Below are positions 44,581 to 54,751 of a stretch of 64,000 nt of DNA, piece by piece. The notes beneath the pieces were generated by a model. It did not search any database. It was not told where the DNA came from and saw only the letters and a program-made list of their open reading frames with translations. The stretch is taken from assembly GCF_017813395.1 (NCBI RefSeq), contig NZ_JAGIZB010000005.1, forward strand, positions 1 through 64,000, read 5' to 3'. Position 1 is the stretch's first letter. Each line of letters starts with the position of its first letter. The stretch is from Pararoseomonas baculiformis. GTDB lineage: Bacteria > Pseudomonadota > Alphaproteobacteria > Acetobacterales > Acetobacteraceae. Position numbers and translations under genes: made by a program.

Positions 44581-45546
44581 ATGTTTGATGAAGCGCTGAA
44601 CCGCCTGGAATCCCTCGGCGAAGGGGCCGCTGCGATCCTTCCGGGCCTGCTGGTCGGTATCGTCGTGTTCGCGCTGGGGCTGCTGCTCGTCCGGGGAATA
44701 CGCGCCGGGGTGACCCGGGCCGCGTCGCTGCGCGAGGCCTCCGCCGGGTCCGCGCTCGTGCTCGGCCGCATCGCGAGCGGCGTGGCGACGATGGTGCTGT
44801 TCCTGATTTCGGCCTCGATCGCCTTCCCCTCCGTCTCGGCGGCCGATCTCTTCAACCTGCTGGGCATCGGCGGCGTCGCCATCGGCTTCGCCTTCCGCGA
44901 CGTGCTCCAGAACCTGCTGGCGGGCGTGCTGATCCTGCTGACCCGCCCCTTCCGCATCGGGGACCAGATCCGGCACGGCGAACAGGAAGGCACGGTGGAG
45001 GATATCTGGGTCCGGGCCACCGTGCTGCGCACCTATGACAACCGCCGCATCCTCATCCCCAACGCGTCACTCTTCACCGACAAGATCGAGGTCATCACGG
45101 CCTATGAGAAGCGCCGGCTGCAATTCGCGCTGACGATCGGGAACGGGGATTCGATCGGCGAGGCGCGCGAGGTGATCGTACAGGCCCTGCGCGGCACCCC
45201 AGGCGTCCTGGCCGATCCGCCCCCGGAGGCGCTGGTGACCGGCCTGGGCAGTTCCGGGGTCGACATGGTGGCACGGTTCTGGATCGACCCGCCACGCCGG
45301 CGGGAGGCGGTGGACGCGCTGGACAAGACCGTGGAGTCGGTCAAGCAGGCGCTGACCGACGCTGGCATCGACCTGCCCTTCCCGACCTCCCAGGTGCTCT
45401 GGCACGACCAGACCGAGGAGGCGGATGGCGACCGGTCCCGCCAGCGCGAGGGATGGCCCGCCGGCCGTGCCGGCGGCACAAGGCCGCGCTGGATGATACT
45501 GCGCCAGGGGAAGGACACGGCTTCCACCCCGGAGGCGCAGCGATGA
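44581..45546 (+). CDS. Small-conductance mechanosensitive channel (MscS family)
   Basis: A 321-residue membrane protein from ATG 44581. TM helices: ILPGLLVGIVVFALGLLLVRG and ASGVATMVLFLISASIAFPS; the pore helix LFNLLGIGGVAIGFAFRDVLQNLLAGVLIL; then the beta domain IRHGEQEGTVEDIWVRATVLRTYDNRRILIPNASLFTDKI. It relieves turgor during osmotic downshock. It lies inside the polysaccharide locus between a glycosyltransferase and rmd, convergent with rmd. Confidence 0.9.
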   Translation: MFDEALNRLESLGEGAAAILPGLLVGIVVFALGLLLVRGIRAGVTRAASLREASAGSALVLGRIASGVATMVLFLISASIAFPSVSAADLFNLLGIGGVAIGFAFRDVLQNLLAGVLILLTRPFRIGDQIRHGEQEGTVEDIWVRATVLRTYDNRRILIPNASLFTDKIEVITAYEKRRLQFALTIGNGDSIGEAREVIVQALRGTPGVLADPPPEALVTGLGSSGVDMVARFWIDPPRRREAVDALDKTVESVKQALTDAGIDLPFPTSQVLWHDQTEEADGDRSRQREGWPAGRAGGTRPRWMILRQGKDTASTPEAQR

Positions 45547-45558
45547 GAATCAGGCCCG

Positions 45559-45578
45559 GCGGCCCGGCCCCGGGCCGC
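45559..45578. terminator. Palindrome between convergent mscS-like and rmd genes
   Basis: GCGGCCCGG (45559-45567) and CCGGGCCGC (45570-45578) pair around a 2-base loop (larger if the closing pairs open). It occupies most of the 37-bp gap. No U-run. Confidence 0.45.
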
Positions 45579-45583
45579 GTGCC

Positions 45584-46558
45584 CTAACCCGGCCCGGCGA
45601 CCCGGCCCCGCCAATCCGCCAGCACGGTGGCCAGCGTGTCCTCCCAGGGGATGACCGGGGCCCAGCCCAGCGCAGCCCGGGCCCGGGTGCAATCGCCGAG
45701 GACACGTTCGACATCGGTCGGCCGGAGGCGCGACGCCTCCTGCTCCACCTCCACCCGAAGACCGGACAGCTCCAGCAGGGTGTCCAGCATGTCGCCGATC
45801 CGGCGCGGCGTGCCCGAGCAGATATTGAGCGCCGTGCCCGGGGCAAGGGAGGCAGCCCGCTGCAGGGCTTTGACATAGGCAGCGCAGACATCCCGGACAT
45901 CCAGGAAGTCGCGCCAGCGGTCCAGCGCGCCGGTCCGCAGGATGGGGGGTTGCAGCCCCGCCTCGATCCGCGCCAGCTGGTGGGCGAAGGCCGCGACCAC
46001 GAAATCGTCCGACTGGCCGGCCCCCGTATGGGTGAACAGACGCATCCGGATGGCGCGCAGGCCGCGAAGCGCCATTTCGCCCAGGGCCAGGTCCGCCGCG
46101 GCCTTGCTGGCGGCATAGGGATTGGCCGGGGAGGGAAGCGTGTCCTCCGAAACCGGCGCCCCCGCCTTGAAGGCCAGGCCATAGACCTCGCCCGACGAGG
46201 CCATGATGAAGGTCGCCTCCGGGGCTATCCGCAGGACAGCCTCCGCGAGGGCGACCGTGCCCATCAGATTGGTGCGCCAGACCGGGAGCGGGTCCCGGAA
46301 GGAGGACCCCACAACGGCCCGGGCGGCCAGGTGCACCACGGCATCGGGGCGCGCCCGGGACACCGCCTCGGGGATCGCGGCGAGATCATCCAGGTCCAGG
46401 GCCAGGACTTCATCCGCCCCCGGAACCGGTTCCTCGCCAGGATGGCGCGTGGCGCCGACAAGGACGGCGCCGGGAAAGGCGACGCGCAGCGCGGGCAGCA
46501 GATGGCGGCCGACGAAGCCGCCGGCTCCCGTCAGCAGGATACGCCCGGGCTGCGCCAC
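45584..46558 (-). CDS. rmd: GDP-6-deoxy-D-mannose reductase (GDP-4-keto-6-deoxymannose reductase)
   Basis: A 324-residue SDR-extended enzyme. Cofactor loop ILLTGAGGFVGRHLL, catalytic NPYAASKAAADLAL (Tyr/Lys), Rmd-type segments GQSDDFVVAAFAHQLARIEAG, WRDFLDVRDVCAAYVKALQ, NICSGTPRRIGDML and RPTDVERVLGD. It reduces the Gmd product to GDP-D-rhamnose. It is 5 bp downstream of gmd, so the two form an operon. Confidence 0.9.
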   Translation of the reverse strand: MAQPGRILLTGAGGFVGRHLLPALRVAFPGAVLVGATRHPGEEPVPGADEVLALDLDDLAAIPEAVSRARPDAVVHLAARAVVGSSFRDPLPVWRTNLMGTVALAEAVLRIAPEATFIMASSGEVYGLAFKAGAPVSEDTLPSPANPYAASKAAADLALGEMALRGLRAIRMRLFTHTGAGQSDDFVVAAFAHQLARIEAGLQPPILRTGALDRWRDFLDVRDVCAAYVKALQRAASLAPGTALNICSGTPRRIGDMLDTLLELSGLRVEVEQEASRLRPTDVERVLGDCTRARAALGWAPVIPWEDTLATVLADWRGRVAGPG

Positions 46559-46563
46559 GCCGG

Positions 46564-47565
<1,002 letters not shown>

Positions 47566-47616
47566 TCAGGCCGGTCGCGTTTAACCCCCTTGCGCCGCCA
47601 CTGCTAGAGGCAGCCG

Positions 47617-48786
47617 TCAGGCCGGCTCGGCGAGGCCGAGCGCCGACCTGTAGTCCGGCGGCGGAAACCGGACTGCGGGCGGGTGGCGCAAGGCCGGGTC
47701 AGCCTCGATCCGGCGCAGGGCGGCGGCGGCGCCGTCGATGTCGGGCTCGGCCCAGCGGGCCTCGGGCAGGTCATAGGTATCCTGCGGGTCATGCGCAGGA
47801 ATCAGTTGCCAGCCAACGGCGTGGCAACCCGGGCCATGCATGAAGTCCGTGTTGCCCGACCACCCCGTGGCGACCACGGGGCGCCCAAGTTCCATCATCT
47901 CGGCGATCGCGAAGCCATAGCCCTCCGAGCGGTGGAGGGAGAGAAGCACGTCGCTGGTGGCCATCAGGGCCCAGAGATCCGCGCGCGAAAGGGCCGCATC
48001 AATCACGCGAATGTTAGGGTGCCGTGCCGCCGCATCCGCCACCGCCTGCCAGCTCGGCCCCGCCTTGGCGGCACCATGGGTCTTGAGAAGCAGGATATGC
48101 CCGGGGTCATCGCCGAAAGCGCGGGAATGGGCCTCGATCGCGCCCAGCGGGTTCTTCCGGGCCAGGGATGAGGTGGCGTCGAACACGGTGAGGGTGACGA
48201 AGGCATCCTCGGGCAGGCTGAAATCCGCACGCCCCAGGCTGGATGGCGCCGGGCTCGGCAGCGGATAGGGAACCACCCGGACCGGTGGGCCGCCCGGCCT
48301 GCGGCAGGCCGCGGCCACGAATTCCGTGCCCGCCCAGATCTCGTGGCAGGCGGCAAAGCCGCGCTCCCAGTCTGGCGGCAGGATGGGCAGTTCCCAGTTC
48401 CAGACGCCGATCACCCTTTTCCCGGCGACCGCGCGCCGACCCAGCGCCAGGAGCGCCCAGGGCAGCATCGGGCCGTTCACATGCACCAGCAGCGTTCCGG
48501 CCCCCGGCGGGATCGCGGGCGGCGGCCCTGGGGGCCCCTGGCGCAACGGGCCGGTCAGGTCCGCCTCCCCCACCGCGATACCCTGGGCGCGAAGGCCAGC
48601 GGCGAGGCGCCTCGTCGCGGCACCCAGCCCGGTGGTCGCGTTGAAATAGCCCGCGACGGTTACGGGCAGAGCCGCCGCCGGGGCAGGCGAGGCGATCCGG
48701 GGAGCCAGGGCGGCCGTGACCGAGAAAAGCGCTTCCCGCCGGGCGGAGCGCGGCAGGAGCGACCAGAGTCGGTGTAACACGCTCAT
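47617..48786 (-). CDS. GT4-family glycosyltransferase
   Basis: A 389-residue GT-B enzyme from ATG 48786, overlapping the upstream gene's stop (ATGA). Segments: VTVAGYFNATTGLGAATRRLAAGL at the acceptor domain, GVWNWELPILPPDW, KNPLGAIEAH, and the donor loop LSLHRSEGYGFAIAEMMELGRPVVATGWSGNTDF (EX7E). It acts on the cytoplasmic side, building the surface glycan. The sugar added is not determinable. Confidence 0.85.
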   Translation of the reverse strand: MSVLHRLWSLLPRSARREALFSVTAALAPRIASPAPAAALPVTVAGYFNATTGLGAATRRLAAGLRAQGIAVGEADLTGPLRQGPPGPPPAIPPGAGTLLVHVNGPMLPWALLALGRRAVAGKRVIGVWNWELPILPPDWERGFAACHEIWAGTEFVAAACRRPGGPPVRVVPYPLPSPAPSSLGRADFSLPEDAFVTLTVFDATSSLARKNPLGAIEAHSRAFGDDPGHILLLKTHGAAKAGPSWQAVADAAARHPNIRVIDAALSRADLWALMATSDVLLSLHRSEGYGFAIAEMMELGRPVVATGWSGNTDFMHGPGCHAVGWQLIPAHDPQDTYDLPEARWAEPDIDGAAAALRRIEADPALRHPPAVRFPPPDYRSALGLAEPA

Positions 48787-49883
48787 GGGCTGGTCCTTCG
48801 CAGGTCTTCGAGCCATCGCACCAACATCCCGGCCTGGGCATCCCAATCCGTCAGCCGCGCCCCGGCGGCCCGGGCACCCGCTGACAGGGCGGCATGGCAC
48901 AGGGGGTCGAGCAGCTTGGCCATGCATTCCGCGAGGGCGGGCGCCGAGGCTTCCCGTGCCAGCAATCCGCTGCCGCCATGCTCAAGCTGGTCGGACAACC
49001 CGCCCACCGGGGTGGCCACCACGGGCACGCCAAGCGCGAGGGCGATGGGCAGCACGCCGGATTGGCTCGCTTCCCGATAGGGCAGCACCACGCTCCGGGC
49101 GGCCGCGATCAGGGTCGGCATCTCGTCATCGGACACCCAGCGCGCCTCCACCGTGACGCCTGGCAGGTACGAGAGCCCGGGCGCGCAGGCTTCCGCATCG
49201 CCCTCACCCACCACGCGGAGCGTGACGCCGGGATGGCGGCTTCGCAGGGCGGCAAAGGCGTCCCTCAGAAGATCCAGGCCCTTGTAGGCGCGAAACCGGC
49301 CGAAGAAGAGGAAGTCCGCCACCGGCGCCCCGGGCGCTGCCGTGGCAGCGGCCGGCAGATGGGCGCCCAGGGGAAGGCGCAGGATCGGCAGCCCCGGGCG
49401 CCGCGCCGCGATGGCCCGCTCCACCGGCTCCGAAAAGGTCACCACCCCCGTGGCGGCATCCAGTTCGCGGCCCAGGCGCCAGTTCCAGGCCAGGGCGGGA
49501 TCGCCCGGATGGGGCACGGCGTCATGGATCATGCTGACGAAGGAGATTCCCGCGCGCCGGAGCGCGGGGGCGACAAAAGGCGTCCAGACATGGTTCATGG
49601 CGGAGACCACGACATCTGCCCCCATCTCGCGCGCCTGCCGGACCAGATCCGCGCGGAGGCCCGGCAGGCGAGCCAGGCCGAGCACGGCCCCGGCGGGGCC
49701 GCGAAAGGTCTCGATCGTTTCCAGGGGCACGCCGAGGGCGCGCATCTCGGGCAGCAGGCTGTTCCGCCCCGCCAAGGAGAGGCCGAGCGTCACGCCGGGG
49801 CGCCCGGCCAGCCCGCGCGCGAGGCAGAGGGCAAACTGGGCTCCCCCGCCGCGTCGGCCCCAATACCAAAGCAGGATGCGCAT
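48783..49883 (-). CDS. GT4-family glycosyltransferase
   Basis: A 366-residue GT-B enzyme from ATG 49883 (MRILLWYWGRRGGGAQFALCLARGL). The segment MIHDAVPHPGDPALAWNWRLG is typical of glycan-elongating enzymes; the C-terminal half has LFFGRFRAYKGLDLLRDAF and the donor loop YREASQSGVLPIALALGVPVVAT. Coupled to the next glycosyltransferase by ATGA. It is divergent from the SGNH gene with 70 bp between starts. Confidence 0.85.
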   Translation of the reverse strand: MRILLWYWGRRGGGAQFALCLARGLAGRPGVTLGLSLAGRNSLLPEMRALGVPLETIETFRGPAGAVLGLARLPGLRADLVRQAREMGADVVVSAMNHVWTPFVAPALRRAGISFVSMIHDAVPHPGDPALAWNWRLGRELDAATGVVTFSEPVERAIAARRPGLPILRLPLGAHLPAAATAAPGAPVADFLFFGRFRAYKGLDLLRDAFAALRSRHPGVTLRVVGEGDAEACAPGLSYLPGVTVEARWVSDDEMPTLIAAARSVVLPYREASQSGVLPIALALGVPVVATPVGGLSDQLEHGGSGLLAREASAPALAECMAKLLDPLCHAALSAGARAAGARLTDWDAQAGMLVRWLEDLRRTSP

Positions 49884-49953
49884 GGGATGCGCCCCTAACA
49901 CCCGCATCGCATCCGGAAAAGCAGGGCGGCCCCGAATGCAGGCCCTTGGCGCC

Positions 49954-50718
49954 ATGCGGGTGCTGCGGCATAGCCGCTGGATGGTGCCGGGCCGCATCCT
50001 CGCCGTGTTCTGCCTCCTCCTGGGCCTTCTCCTGATGGGCCAAGCCCGGGCGGAGGATGTTCCCGCATGCCCGCCAGCGCCGCTCCAGCTCCTCCATCTC
50101 CCCCGTCTCGCCCAGGCCCTGGCTGAGGGACGGGAAGCGCGCATCCTCGCCTTCGGCAGTTCCTCCACCCAGGGCGCCTATGCCTCCGCCCCCGACCGGA
50201 CCTATCCGGCCCGGCTGGAAGCGGCGCTGCGGCGCGAAGGCCTTGCGGTGCGGGTGCTCAACCTTGGCCGTGGCGGGGAGGATGCGCTCGAGATGCGGGC
50301 GCGGCTGGAGGCCGATGTGGTCGCGGCGGAGCCCGACCTGGTCATATGGCAACTCGGGGTGAACGGCGCGATCCGCGAGCACAGCCTCACCCGGTTCCGC
50401 ACCTTGCTGCGCCAGGGTGTCGCACGCATGCAGGAGGCTGGGGCCGATGTCGTGCTCATGGACAGCCAGCGGGGCCCATGGGCCCGGGCCCATGCGGTGC
50501 TGCGGGACGCCTTCGACGGCGTGCTGGCCGAGGTGGCGCAGGAACGCGGCATCCAGCTCTTCTCCCGCAGGAAGATGATGGATGCCTGGGCGGCCGGCGG
50601 GACGGCCGATGCGGCGGTGATCGCCCCGGATGGGCTGCACCATAACGACCGCGGCTATGCCTGCCTTGCCGAGGCCCTGGCGGCAGGCATACGCGCCGAA
50701 ATGCCTGTATCGCGATAA
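49954..50718 (+). CDS. Exported SGNH/GDSL esterase
   Basis: A 254-residue protein. Starts at ATG 49954 or 49981, both giving a signal peptide (ILAVFCLLLGLLLMGQARAE). SGNH blocks are ILAFGSSSTQGA (Ser), LNLGRGGED (Gly), WQLGVNGAI (Asn) and DGLHHNDRGY (Asp/His). It is a periplasmic lipase/acylhydrolase. Its location beside glycosyltransferase genes suggests it may deacylate or O-deacetylate the surface glycan, an inference. Confidence 0.85.
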   Translation: MRVLRHSRWMVPGRILAVFCLLLGLLLMGQARAEDVPACPPAPLQLLHLPRLAQALAEGREARILAFGSSSTQGAYASAPDRTYPARLEAALRREGLAVRVLNLGRGGEDALEMRARLEADVVAAEPDLVIWQLGVNGAIREHSLTRFRTLLRQGVARMQEAGADVVLMDSQRGPWARAHAVLRDAFDGVLAEVAQERGIQLFSRRKMMDAWAAGGTADAAVIAPDGLHHNDRGYACLAEALAAGIRAEMPVSR

Positions 50719-50747
50719 GCGCCGATGATTTACAATCCATAGTTGCA

Positions 50748-52154
50748 ATGACCATCGACCGCCTGCCAGACCCTCCTCTTGCCGGTCCGGACCCCGCGGC
50801 CCGCACCGTTCATGCGGTCACGCAGGATGAGCTGCCTGGCCTGCTGGAAAGGCTGGAGCCAGGGGCCGCCGCCTATCTGACCGAAAGCGGCTTCACCTGC
50901 GAGGCAGGAAAGATCCTCCTTCTCCCCGGTCCCTCCGGGATCTCCGCGGCCGTGCTGGGCTTGGGAAGCTCCGGCTCCGCCCCCTGGCCCTATGGCGCCC
51001 TCCCCTTCGGCCTGCCGGCGAACACGAGCTGGAAGATGGCCGAGGGCAGCGACCTGGCCGCCGCGACCCTGGGCTGGCTGCTGGGCGCCTATCGCTTCAC
51101 CCGCCACAAGGCCCCGCCCCGTTCCCCCGCCCTGCTCGTCCTGCCCGATGACGTGCCGGAGGAAGTGCGCCGCGCCCGCATCCTCGCCGAAGCCATGCTG
51201 CGCGCGCGGGAGTTGATCAACCTGCCCGCCGCCGACCTGGGGCCGGCCGAGCTGTCCGACGCCGCCCGCGCCTTGGCGGAGCGTTGCGGGGCGGCGTTCG
51301 AGGAGGTGTCCGGGGAGGCACTGGACCAGGGCTTCCCGGCCGTTGCGGCGGTGGGTGCCGGCAGCCACCGGGCGCCACGGGTCGCGCTGATCCGCTGGGA
51401 GGGCGCGAAGGATGGCCCGCTCATCGCCCTTTGCGGAAAGGGTGTTTGCTTCGACACGGGCGGCCTGGACCTCAAGACGCCCGACGGCATGAAGCGCATG
51501 AAGAAGGACATGGGCGGGGCCGCGATCATGCTCGGCCTGGCCGAGGCGCTGATCCGCCTGGGTGCCCCGATCCGGCTGCTGGTCGCGATCGGCGCCGTGG
51601 AGAACGCGGTCTCCTCCACCGCCATGCGCCCGCTGGACGTGCTGCGCACCCGGGCCGGCCTGACGGTGGAGGTTGGCAACACCGATGCCGAGGGCCGGCT
51701 CGTCCTGGCCGATCTTCTCACCTTCGCCTCGGAACAGCGGCCCGACCTGCTGCTGGATGCCGCGACGCTCACCGGCGCGGCACGCGTCGCGCTCGGCCCG
51801 GATCTCCCTGCGCTCTTCACGAATGACGAAGGCGTTGCCGCCGCCCTTTCCGCGGCAGCCGATGCGTGCCACGACCCGATCTGGCGACTGCCGTTGCATG
51901 AAGGTTACGCTTCGTGGCTCGACAGTTCGGCTGCCGACATCAACAACGTCGGCAGTCGGCCGATGGCAGGGGCCATCGTCGCGGCGCTCTTTCTTCGCCG
52001 TTTCGTTCCGCGCGGCATACGTTGGGCTCATCTCGACGTTTATGCATGGAACGATGTGGCGCGACCGGGTCGTCCGGAAGGCGGGGAAGCCATGGGCCTC
52101 AGGGCCATGCACGCCGGATTGATGAGCCTGTTGCCCATAGGGGCCGGTGCCTGA
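50748..52154 (+). CDS. Leucyl aminopeptidase (M17)
   Basis: A 468-residue two-metal aminopeptidase. Signatures: GKGVCFDTGGLDLKTPDGMKRMKKDMGGAA (metal Lys/Asp), the family signature NTDAEGRLVLAD, and DAATLTGAARVALG. It removes N-terminal residues of peptides in the cytoplasm, for example in glutathione or peptide turnover. The last ~80 codons use more A/T-ending codons than the rest of the gene. Confidence 0.93.
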   Translation: MTIDRLPDPPLAGPDPAARTVHAVTQDELPGLLERLEPGAAAYLTESGFTCEAGKILLLPGPSGISAAVLGLGSSGSAPWPYGALPFGLPANTSWKMAEGSDLAAATLGWLLGAYRFTRHKAPPRSPALLVLPDDVPEEVRRARILAEAMLRARELINLPAADLGPAELSDAARALAERCGAAFEEVSGEALDQGFPAVAAVGAGSHRAPRVALIRWEGAKDGPLIALCGKGVCFDTGGLDLKTPDGMKRMKKDMGGAAIMLGLAEALIRLGAPIRLLVAIGAVENAVSSTAMRPLDVLRTRAGLTVEVGNTDAEGRLVLADLLTFASEQRPDLLLDAATLTGAARVALGPDLPALFTNDEGVAAALSAAADACHDPIWRLPLHEGYASWLDSSAADINNVGSRPMAGAIVAALFLRRFVPRGIRWAHLDVYAWNDVARPGRPEGGEAMGLRAMHAGLMSLLPIGAGA

Positions 52155-52220
52155 TGAACCCCATCAGGCCGGCCCGGGCTATTCCCGATGCGGTAAGCCC
52201 CGGCGACCGAACCAGTGACA

Positions 52221-52246
52221 GCGGCCCTTTCGCAAGGCTTGGCCGC
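52221..52246. terminator. Hairpin between aminopeptidase and MarR-type gene
   Basis: GCGGCC (52221-52226) and GGCCGC (52241-52246) pair, with an inner CCTT/AAGG pairing. It sits in the 112-bp gap just before the AGAGGAGGG ribosome-binding site of the MarR gene. It could end the aminopeptidase transcript or shield the RBS. Confidence 0.3.
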
Positions 52247-52266
52247 CCCTAGAGGAGGGATAATTG

Positions 52267-52674
52267 ATGCCCGTGCAAGGCACTCCGGACCAGCTCGTTG
52301 GCGTTCTGCGAGACACGGTTGTGGCCCTGGTGCGCCGTGATGGTCCTGACCTATCGGCACGGCAGCTGGGTGTTTTCCTGACTGTCTATCTCAGCGAGGG
52401 CCCGCATACCGTGCGCGGCCTGGCCGCGTCGCTGAACGTCTCCAAGCCCGCCATCACCCGCGCCCTGGACCGGCTGGGCGAGCTGGACTTCGCCCGCCGC
52501 AAGACGGATCCGCAGGACCGGCGCTCGGTGCTTGTCCAGCGCACCGTGAAGGGCGCGGCCCTGCTGCGCGAGATGCGCAGCATCATGGGCGAGGCCGCGG
52601 CCACGGCCGAGGACGAGAACGTGGCGGCCCAGCGCACCGGGAACGGCCTCATGGTGGCCCAGCGCGCGAGCTGA
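52267..52674 (+). CDS. MarR-family transcriptional regulator
   Basis: A 135-residue winged-helix protein from ATG 52267 with a strong AGGAGG site. HTH helices: VRGLAASLNVSKPAITRALDRL, followed by the wing with the family hallmark DPQDRRSV. A dimer is expected. It sits downstream of the aminopeptidase with no obvious drug-efflux neighbour, so its target and ligand are unknown. Confidence 0.87.
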   Translation: MPVQGTPDQLVGVLRDTVVALVRRDGPDLSARQLGVFLTVYLSEGPHTVRGLAASLNVSKPAITRALDRLGELDFARRKTDPQDRRSVLVQRTVKGAALLREMRSIMGEAAATAEDENVAAQRTGNGLMVAQRAS

Positions 52675-52690
52675 GGCAGGGCGGATCTTC

Positions 52691-52713
52691 CCGCCGGGGC
52701 GTCGCCCCGGCGG
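52691..52713. terminator. Perfect 10-bp hairpin between convergent genes
   Basis: CCGCCGGGGC (52691-52700) and GCCCCGGCGG (52704-52713) pair around GTC. It lies in the 56-bp gap after the MarR gene and serves both directions. No U-run. Confidence 0.5.
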
Positions 52714-52730
52714 CCGGTCCGCCACGGTGC

Positions 52731-53147
52731 TTAGCCCTCCGAGAGGGACCGGACGAAGGCCCGCCAGTCCTGGCGCTTCGCGGCCGCCCTCTCCGTGCCG
52801 TCCGGCATCTTCGCGTAGAGGCTGAGCACGCCCTTGACCCAGAGCGCGTCGAAGACGGCCTCGTTCGAGAGGGCGAAGGCAGCGCTGCGGTCGAACACGC
52901 CATCCCGGATCTTGGGCAGGACCTTGAGGATCCACCAGGCGGAGCCGAGGCCGAGAATGGCGAAGCCCAGCCAGGTGTGAATGTACATCGTGGCCACCAG
53001 GCTTGAGACGAGCAGGATCGAGGGCACGGTCACGTTCTCCCAGGTCCTGTAGACCGGGGATCCCGGCGCGTTCATCTGCCGGATGTTGATGCCGAGCTTC
53101 ACCTGCCCCTGGTCCAGCATCTCCCTCAGCTTCTCAAGTTCGCTCAC
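52731..53147 (-). CDS. Single or double-TM membrane protein coupled to yejF
   Basis: A 138-residue protein whose start overlaps the yejF stop by 4 bp (ATGA). The N-terminus ([24 protein letters not shown]) is polar and helical. A hydrophobic region at ~42-77 ([33 protein letters not shown]) can span the membrane once or twice. The C-terminal half is soluble ([28 protein letters not shown]). I do not recognise a family. Translational coupling suggests a small accessory subunit of the peptide importer, but that is inference. Confidence 0.7.
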   Translation of the reverse strand: MSELEKLREMLDQGQVKLGINIRQMNAPGSPVYRTWENVTVPSILLVSSLVATMYIHTWLGFAILGLGSAWWILKVLPKIRDGVFDRSAAFALSNEAVFDALWVKGVLSLYAKMPDGTERAAAKRQDWRAFVRSLSEG

Positions 53148-54751
53148 GTCTCCACCCCGGCTTCGGTCCGCAGCTCGAATGCGGCATCCATCAGGGCGCG
53201 GGTGTAGGCCGCCTGCGGCGCGCCGACCACCTGTTCCGTCTCGCCCGCCTCCACCAGCCGGCCGTCCTTCATCACGACGATCCGGTGGGCGAGCGCGCGG
53301 ACGACGCGAAGATCATGCGAGATGAAGATGTAGGACAGGCCCCGCCGCAGCTGCAGGTCGCGCAGGAGCTCGACCACCTGCGCCTGGACGGACACATCCA
53401 GCGCGCTGGTCGGCTCGTCCAGCACCACCAGCTCGGGCTGCAGGACAAGGGCGCGGGCGATGGCGATGCGCTGGCGCTGCCCGCCGGAGAATTCATGCGG
53501 GTAGCGAATGGCGGTGGCGGGATCCAACCCGACCTCGCGCAGCGCCTCCGCCACGCGCGCATCCCGTTCCGCGCGGGACAGGCCGGGCTCATGCACCGCC
53601 AGCCCCTCCCCCACGATCTCGCCCACGCTCATGCGCGGGGAGAGGCTGCCATAGGGATCCTGGAACACCACCTGCATCCGGCGCCGCAGCGGGCGTAGCG
53701 CCTTGCGCGAATGGTCCTGGATGGGCTGTCCGTCCAGCACCACCAGGCCGGCAGAGGGCTCCAGCTGGAGAAGGGCGAGGCCGAGCGTGGTCTTGCCGCT
53801 GCCGCTCTCTCCCACCACGCCCAGCGTCTCGCCGCGGCGCAGGGTGAGGTCCACGCCGTCAACCGCCTTCACATGCCCCACCACGCGGCGGAACAGGCCG
53901 CGCCGCACGGGAAAATGCACCTTCACCCCTTCGGCGCGCAGGATTTCCGGCGCATCCGCCGGGAGGGGTGCCGCACGGCCATGCGGCTGGGTTTCCAGCA
54001 GCATGGTGGTGTAGGGGTGCTTCGGGCGGGAGAAGACCTCCGACACCAGGCCCTGCTCGACCGCGGCGCCGTCCTTCATCACCACGACCCGGTCCGCATA
54101 GCGGCGCACGATCGCCAGGTCATGGGTGATGAGGAGCATCGCCATGCCGAGCTCGCGCTTCAGCTTCGCGAGAAGTTCCAGAACCTGGGCCTGGATGGTG
54201 ACGTCCAGCGCGGTGGTCGGCTCATCCGCGATCAACAGACGAGGGTCGTTGGCCAGGGCGATGGCGATCATCACCCTCTGGCGCTGGCCGCCGGAGAGCT
54301 GGTGCGGGTAGGCATCCAGCCGCTCGGCGGCGGCACCGAGGCCGGCTCGCTGCAGCAACTCGATCACACGCTGACGAAGGGCGTCCCCCCGCATCGGGCG
54401 ATGCAGGGTCACCGCTTCCGCGACCTGGCGCCCGATGCTGTGCAGCGGGTTGAGGGAGGTCATGGGTTCCTGGAACACCATGCCAGCCACGCCGCCGCGC
54501 AATCGCTGCAGCTCGTCCGGGGAGGCCTTCAGCACATCCACGCCATCCAGCGTGACCTGCCCGGCGGGATTGGTGCCGCCAGGGCCGAGAAGGCGCAGGC
54601 AGGACAGCGCCGTGACGCTCTTGCCGCTGCCGCTTTCCCCCACCAGCGCAAGGGTCTCCCCAGGCTGCACCGAGAAGGAGACGCCGCCGACCACCTGCTG
54701 GCCACGGAAGGCGACGCAGAGATCCCGCACATCGAGGATGGGTGCGCTCAC
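53144..54751 (-). CDS. yejF: Peptide/microcin C ABC importer ATPase (double domain)
   Basis: A 535-residue protein with two ABC ATPase domains. Walker [10 protein letters not shown] near 38 and GESGSGKTT near 316; signatures [15 protein letters not shown] and [15 protein letters not shown]; Walker [14 protein letters not shown] and [13 protein letters not shown]. It powers YejABEF, which takes up oligopeptides and peptide antibiotics such as microcin C. The start overlaps yejE by 4 bp. Confidence 0.93.
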   Translation of the reverse strand: MSAPILDVRDLCVAFRGQQVVGGVSFSVQPGETLALVGESGSGKSVTALSCLRLLGPGGTNPAGQVTLDGVDVLKASPDELQRLRGGVAGMVFQEPMTSLNPLHSIGRQVAEAVTLHRPMRGDALRQRVIELLQRAGLGAAAERLDAYPHQLSGGQRQRVMIAIALANDPRLLIADEPTTALDVTIQAQVLELLAKLKRELGMAMLLITHDLAIVRRYADRVVVMKDGAAVEQGLVSEVFSRPKHPYTTMLLETQPHGRAAPLPADAPEILRAEGVKVHFPVRRGLFRRVVGHVKAVDGVDLTLRRGETLGVVGESGSGKTTLGLALLQLEPSAGLVVLDGQPIQDHSRKALRPLRRRMQVVFQDPYGSLSPRMSVGEIVGEGLAVHEPGLSRAERDARVAEALREVGLDPATAIRYPHEFSGGQRQRIAIARALVLQPELVVLDEPTSALDVSVQAQVVELLRDLQLRRGLSYIFISHDLRVVRALAHRIVVMKDGRLVEAGETEQVVGAPQAAYTRALMDAAFELRTEAGVET

